In this document: positions 21,682 through 24,315 of the stretch, in pieces
Numbering within the stretch: the stretch's first letter is position 1
Layout of the letters: each line of letters starts with the position of its first letter
NCBI GenBank assembly: GCA_049509915.1
Contig: JBEKZL010000117.1
Location: 1 to 24,315, forward strand
Direction of reading: 5' to 3'
Length of the DNA stretch: 24,315 bases
Source of the DNA: JBEKYD01 sp049509915
GTDB taxonomy: Bacteria; Acidobacteriota; Terriglobia; Bryobacterales; Bryobacteraceae
Notes under the pieces: generated by a model
What the model was told of the DNA's origin: nothing
The model's input: only the letters and a program-made list of their open reading frames with translations
Database searches by the model: none
Position numbers and translations under genes: made by a program

Positions 21682-22137
21682 ATGAGGACATATTCGAGTA
21701 CAACCGCCCGAGCCGTCTTGCCGACTCTGCTTTTCGCGTTTTCCGTCGTCGCCCGCGACCACAGCGTCCTGAACGGCACCTGGAACCTGGTGCCCGCCAA
21801 AAGCGATTTTGCCGGCCAGTCCGTCGTTCAAACCGGCACCGTGACTATCGACGATAGGGAGGGCGTCATCATCGTATCTCGCAACTTCGTATATAAAGGC
21901 GCCACCGAGACCTTCTTCTACCGCGACCTCACCGACGCCGAGAACAACGCCACCATTCACACCGGCAAAGACATCAAGAGCAAGACCAGGTGGGACCACA
22001 ATGTCCTGAAGGTGACCACGACACAATCCGGCGTGGTTACGCTGGAAAGCTACACCCTTGCCCCGGATGGCACCATGATGGTCAGCGTTGTCAGGCCGGA
22101 GTCGAAGCCGATCACCCTCGTCTTCCAGCGAAAATAG
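21682..22137 (+). CDS. Exported beta-rich protein, function unknown
   Basis: A 151-residue protein with a signal peptide (about 1-24, VLPTLLFAFSVVA) and a mature domain of alternating strands: LNGTWNLVPAKSDFAGQSVV, TGTVTIDDREGVIIVSRNFV, TETFFYRDLTDAENNATIHT, VLKVTTTQSGVVTLESYTLA and TMMVSVVRPESKPITLVFQR. The pattern WNL-P-KSDF followed by up-and-down strands suggests a lipocalin-like small barrel found in acidobacterial exported proteins. No active-site motif is visible. AGAAGGAAATC precedes the ATG at 21682. It is monocistronic, between the palindromic repeat and a convergent gene 32 nt away. Confidence 0.78.
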   Translation: MRTYSSTTARAVLPTLLFAFSVVARDHSVLNGTWNLVPAKSDFAGQSVVQTGTVTIDDREGVIIVSRNFVYKGATETFFYRDLTDAENNATIHTGKDIKSKTRWDHNVLKVTTTQSGVVTLESYTLAPDGTMMVSVVRPESKPITLVFQRK

Positions 22138-22169
22138 AGTCACAATCGCCCGTCCCAGGGCATCGCGGT

Positions 22170-22874
22170 CTACTTGGGTAAAGCTGCCTCACGGTGTTTG
22201 CGGCTGAGCTTGCGGTCCAGATCGGGCCAGAACTCCTTCATTACGTTGCCGGCAGTATCGAGCCCCAATTGAACTCCCAGCTTGGAGACGGCATTGGCCG
22301 CGGAGCGGTGGTCCGGAGAATATGCGTTGGAGATCGCTACCGCCGTGGAATTGCCGATCACTTCGGAAAAATTAAACTGCGAGCCTCCACGGTCGGTCTG
22401 GGTCCAGAAGATCCGGCTTACGGCGTAGAACATGCGCGACCATCCGCTGCCCGCGCCGTGCCGAAAATAGCGCGGATCCTGGTGCAGAAGACTGGGGTAG
22501 ATGGCTTCCGTCATGAAATTTCCGATCGTCAGGTCGCCATAGGCTGCCCCCAAATACCGCGAGTAGCCGGCTACTCCCTGGCCGAATGACGGCATGGCCT
22601 TGGTAAGCTGTTCATCGCCCCCGAAGGCCGCGGCCATAACGAAGGCGCCGCGGTCAGAAGAGTCTGCGTACGCGATTCCGAACTTTTCCATTCGCGTGAG
22701 CGGCTTGTAATGAGCCAGACTCGGCGCGGTGCGGTAATTAGGAATGATTCCGAAGATGCGCTTGGGGGCCGTATCGAGCGGATTTGCGTCTGCTGGAGGA
22801 GTTTTGTCTTGACCATGCGCCACCCCGGCAAGAAAGCACACCACACAGATCGCGCAAATTCGAATGCAAGGCAC
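22170..22874 (-). CDS. Conserved exported acidobacterial protein
   Basis: A 234-residue protein with a signal peptide (ICAICVVCFLAGVAHG, cleavage before QDKTPP at about residue 22). The mature part has PKRIFGIIPNYRTAPSLAHY, PLTRMEKFGIAYADSSDRGA, TEAIYPSLLHQDPRYFRHGA, RMFYAVSRIFWTQTDRGGSQ and FNFSEVIGNSTAVAISNAYS. I recall this as a frequent exported protein in Acidobacteria, with helical membrane-associated character and no known function; it may sit in the outer membrane or periplasm. The start is a GTG at 22874, with AAAGGG too close but AGG at acceptable distance. A palindrome, ACTTATAAGT (22889-22898), lies just upstream. Confidence 0.78.
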   Translation of the reverse strand: MPCIRICAICVVCFLAGVAHGQDKTPPADANPLDTAPKRIFGIIPNYRTAPSLAHYKPLTRMEKFGIAYADSSDRGAFVMAAAFGGDEQLTKAMPSFGQGVAGYSRYLGAAYGDLTIGNFMTEAIYPSLLHQDPRYFRHGAGSGWSRMFYAVSRIFWTQTDRGGSQFNFSEVIGNSTAVAISNAYSPDHRSAANAVSKLGVQLGLDTAGNVMKEFWPDLDRKLSRKHREAALPK

Positions 22875-23229
22875 ACCCTTTGCCTAGCACTTATAAGTCC
22901 GCGAATGAAAACGAGGACACGAGGCAAATACCGCCGCCTTGGCTTAATCAGCCTTTCCTGGGTGGTTTGTGTCGGGCCTCGACGGTGAAGTAATGCACTC
23001 AGGTGCAGTTTTTGCCGATACCCGCGTAAACGCTTTATCGGCGTGTGGCGTATTTGCATGCGGCCACGTACGTGCGTTGGTGAAGCTCGGAAGGTGTGAC
23101 AGTATGATCCAACCGGGACAGACCCATCGTGCCTTACTGGCGATGGTGCTCTATTCTTCGTCGATAGTTGCCGCCTACGGCCGGTCCGCTTCTTCGTTCC
23201 GTTCCTTGACAGGACAGAGGGGAGAGACC
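22875..23229. other. Divergent intergenic region with two structured elements
   Basis: No gene is supported. On the plus strand TGCAC-TCAG-GTGCA (22994-23007) is followed by G and TTTTT, like a small terminator. Next comes a larger hairpin at 23014-23042: GCCGATA pairs with TATCGGC, and inside GCG-TAAA-CGC closes a tetraloop. A plus-strand frame joined to the GlsB gene is open back to 22969 but lacks protein-like composition. TTGACA at 23207-23212 lies too close to the start codon to serve as its -35. Confidence 0.45.
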
Positions 23230-23487
23230 ATGTCGTTTTTAGCCTGGCTGATTCTTGGCCTGGTCGCAGGGTTCATCGCCAGCAAGCTTGTAAACAGAAG
23301 AGGCGAGGGAATCCTCGTCGACATTCTCTTAGGAGTTGTCGGAGCTTTTGCCGGTGGCTGGCTGTTCCATATATTTGGAGCCTCTGGCGTTAGCGGACTC
23401 AACCTTTACAGTCTCTTTGTGGCCGTGATCGGCTCAGTCGCTCTGCTGGTTCTTTATCACGGCCTCCGGCGGAGAAGCGCCTGGTAG
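23230..23487 (+). CDS. GlsB/YeaQ/YmgE family stress membrane protein
   Basis: An 85-residue inner-membrane protein with three hydrophobic segments: FLAWLILGLVAGFIASKLV (about 3-21), ILVDILLGVVGAFAGGWLF (about 28-46) and LYSLFVAVIGSVALLVLYHG (about 59-78). The motif G-L-V-A-G-x-I-A-x-K-L, the glycine-rich second helix and the basic end RRRSAW fit the transglycosylase-associated GlsB/YeaQ/YmgE family, small proteins linked to general stress. AGGGGAGAGACC directly precedes the ATG at 23230, which settles the start. It stands 53 nt before the YXWGXW gene and may be cotranscribed with it. Confidence 0.92.
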   Translation: MSFLAWLILGLVAGFIASKLVNRRGEGILVDILLGVVGAFAGGWLFHIFGASGVSGLNLYSLFVAVIGSVALLVLYHGLRRRSAW

Positions 23488-23540
23488 CGGTCCGTCTTCG
23501 GAGTAGTTCGGACTTTGACCCTAAGAAAGAAAAACACATT

Positions 23541-23828
23541 ATGATTAAGCGATTGATCGGATTAGTCTTTGCGAGTGCGCTGTTCTTCAGCGCTACGGCA
23601 GAAGTGGTCGTCCACATCAGGCCACCTCATGTTGTGATCGAGAGGCGGGGGCCGCCGCCCAGCCGTGACTATGTGTGGACCTCCGGATACCACCGTTGGG
23701 ACGGCAACGCCTACGCCTGGACCCCGGGTATGTGGCAACAGCCTCCACGCCGTCATGCCCATTGGGTAGCGCATCGCTGGACTCACCGGAGGGACGGCTG
23801 GGTCTTAGTGGAGGGCCACTGGCGCTAG
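23541..23828 (+). CDS. YXWGXW-repeat exported protein
   Basis: A 95-residue protein with a signal peptide (MIKRLIGLVFASALFFSATA) and a mature part of aromatic/basic repeats: YVWTSGYHRWDGNAYAWTPG, MWQQPPRRHAHWVAHRWTHR and DGWVLVEGHWR. The spacing of Tyr/Trp and Gly matches the YXWGXW repeat family, short periplasmic or cell-surface proteins of unknown role that often accompany envelope stress genes. The ribosome binding site is a distant AAGAAAG. An intrinsic terminator follows at 23839-23865. Confidence 0.88.
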   Translation: MIKRLIGLVFASALFFSATAEVVVHIRPPHVVIERRGPPPSRDYVWTSGYHRWDGNAYAWTPGMWQQPPRRHAHWVAHRWTHRRDGWVLVEGHWR

Positions 23829-23838
23829 TGTCTGACCG

Positions 23839-23865
23839 AGCCGCCCCCGTCAGGGAGCGGCTTTT
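23839..23865 (+). terminator. Intrinsic terminator after the YXWGXW gene
   Basis: AGCCGC (23839-23844) pairs with GCGGCT (23857-23862); inside, CCC and GGG extend the stem, and TTT(T) overlaps and follows. It begins 10 nt after the stop codon. The sequence is also a degenerate relative of the right half of the palindrome at 21581-21632. Confidence 0.65.
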
Positions 23866-23907
23866 GCCAAGGGCAAGCCCAGATGCCGGCAGGCGGCGCT
23901 GCCGGCA

Positions 23908-23933
23908 CCCGGCTTCTATAATAGTCCGCCGGG
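23908..23933 (+). promoter_or_regulatory. Promoter -10 box inside an inverted repeat
   Basis: A perfect -10 hexamer TATAAT (23917-23922) is flanked by CCCGGC (23908-23913) and GCCGGG (23928-23933), a perfect 6-bp dyad. No good -35 is visible 17 nt upstream. It would give the 26-residue peptide gene at 23978 a leader of about 50 nt. The dyad may be an operator or a chance feature of GC-rich DNA. Confidence 0.35.
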
Positions 23934-23977
23934 TTCTAAGGCGCCGATAAATGTGACAGAGTAAAGGAGCATCGTCT

Positions 23978-24058
23978 ATGTACCTGCTGTTAATCATCGT
24001 ATTGCTTGTGCTGTTATTCGGCGGCGGCGGTTATTACGGCCGTGGCCGGTGGTATTAG
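23978..24058 (+). CDS. 26-residue hydrophobic peptide, DUF3309-like
   Basis: MYLLLIIVLLVLLFGGGGYY followed by GRGRWY: one short membrane segment, four glycines, two tyrosines and a basic aromatic end. This is the layout of the DUF3309-type mini proteins of soil bacteria and some proteobacteria, of unknown function. AAAGGAG lies 8 nt before the ATG at 23978, and a TATAAT box is about 55 nt upstream. It is too short for ordinary gene finders, but the ribosome binding site and the family-like sequence support it. Confidence 0.72.
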   Translation: MYLLLIIVLLVLLFGGGGYYGRGRWY

Positions 24059-24315
24059 AGCCGATCCTGACTGTTGGCGGAAGGCCCTATAGCAGACCGG
24101 ATTCTGGAAAACCTGCGCTCGATGGATCTCCTCTATGAATCGTAAGTGCGCACGCCGCGGTAATCGCGGACAAGCGGACGTTGGCCCAGCAGGCTAGCAG
24201 CCCGTGGTAGTAGTCAGATTTTTCAGGCGGCGGCGTAGCTATGTGTCGGCAGAATTGCGGTAACAAATCTACCTACTTTGCCCCATAAAGTGTGCCGCGA
24301 CTGAGTTCGACGGCC
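24059..24315. other. Right-end intergenic stretch, possibly reaching an insertion element
   Basis: No gene is visible on either strand. The stretch around 24187-24230 (GGCTAGCAGCCCGTGG, then GTCAGATTTTTCAGG) reminds me of sequences found beside insertion-element ends in Acidobacteria, but no inverted repeat or target duplication can be shown within the window. Treat this as a guess. Confidence 0.2.

Noticed and set aside
23850..23875. A GG-N10-GC element (8/12 sigma54 match) before the 26-residue peptide gene
   Set aside because: It lies within the terminator/repeat sequence and would give a leader of about 90 nt, unlike the 19-30 nt seen for the better sites.

Overview
The window looks like chromosomal DNA from an Acidobacteriota bacterium, probably of the Bryobacterales/Solibacter type. 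The evidence is the gene content: a VWFA-related acidobacterial secreted protein, a DUF3300-DUF2950 pair, DUF2934, CsbD, a Thivi_2564-like mini membrane protein, a GlsB/YeaQ protein, a YXWGXW protein and a GC-rich intergenic hairpin of a kind I associate with that group. No tRNA, rRNA, CRISPR array or complete mobile element is visible. This placement is inference; a ribosomal marker or a database search would settle it.

Layout. 1-5.1 kb (minus strand) carries a TraR/DksA-type regulator cut by the window edge, a small coiled-coil protein, a sensorless histidine kinase and a 1186-residue CheB-CheR-PAS-histidine kinase fusion. 5.2-7.6 kb (minus) is a translationally coupled operon: secreted VWA protein, class D-like sortase, Rcp1-like response regulator. 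It ends in a clear intrinsic terminator. 7.8-9.4 kb holds small stress-type proteins (CsbD and others). 9.6-11.1 kb (plus) encodes a complete NtrC-type sigma54 activator. 11.1-12.2 kb (minus) has a DUF883/ElaB-like protein and a small exported protein. 12.5-17.1 kb is a sugar cluster: PIG-L deacetylase, GT4, GH100-like glycosidase, a metallothionein running convergently, and a second GT4. 17.5-20.3 kb (minus) is an operon of two His-rich paralogues, DUF3300 and DUF2950. 20.7-24.1 kb contains a double PRC-barrel protein, small exported proteins, a GlsB/YeaQ membrane protein and a 26-residue hydrophobic peptide.

The most interesting signal is regulatory. Six sites match the sigma54 -24/-12 consensus (TGGCACG-N4-TTGCW) at 8 to 11 of 12 fixed positions with exact GG-N10-GC spacing. 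Five lie so that transcription would start 19-30 nt before a start codon with a plausible ribosome binding site: the small coiled-coil/TraR pair, the CheB-CheR kinase, the mini membrane protein, the His-rich/DUF3300 operon and the PRC-barrel gene. The sixth is strong but faces a stretch with no convincing gene. Weaker relatives precede CsbD, the DUF883-like gene and a small exported protein. A dyad GTGCA-N5-TGCAC recurs near several of them. With the sigma54 activator encoded in the same window, this suggests a locally clustered sigma54-controlled envelope/stress regulon. The promoter matches are seen directly; the regulon is inference.
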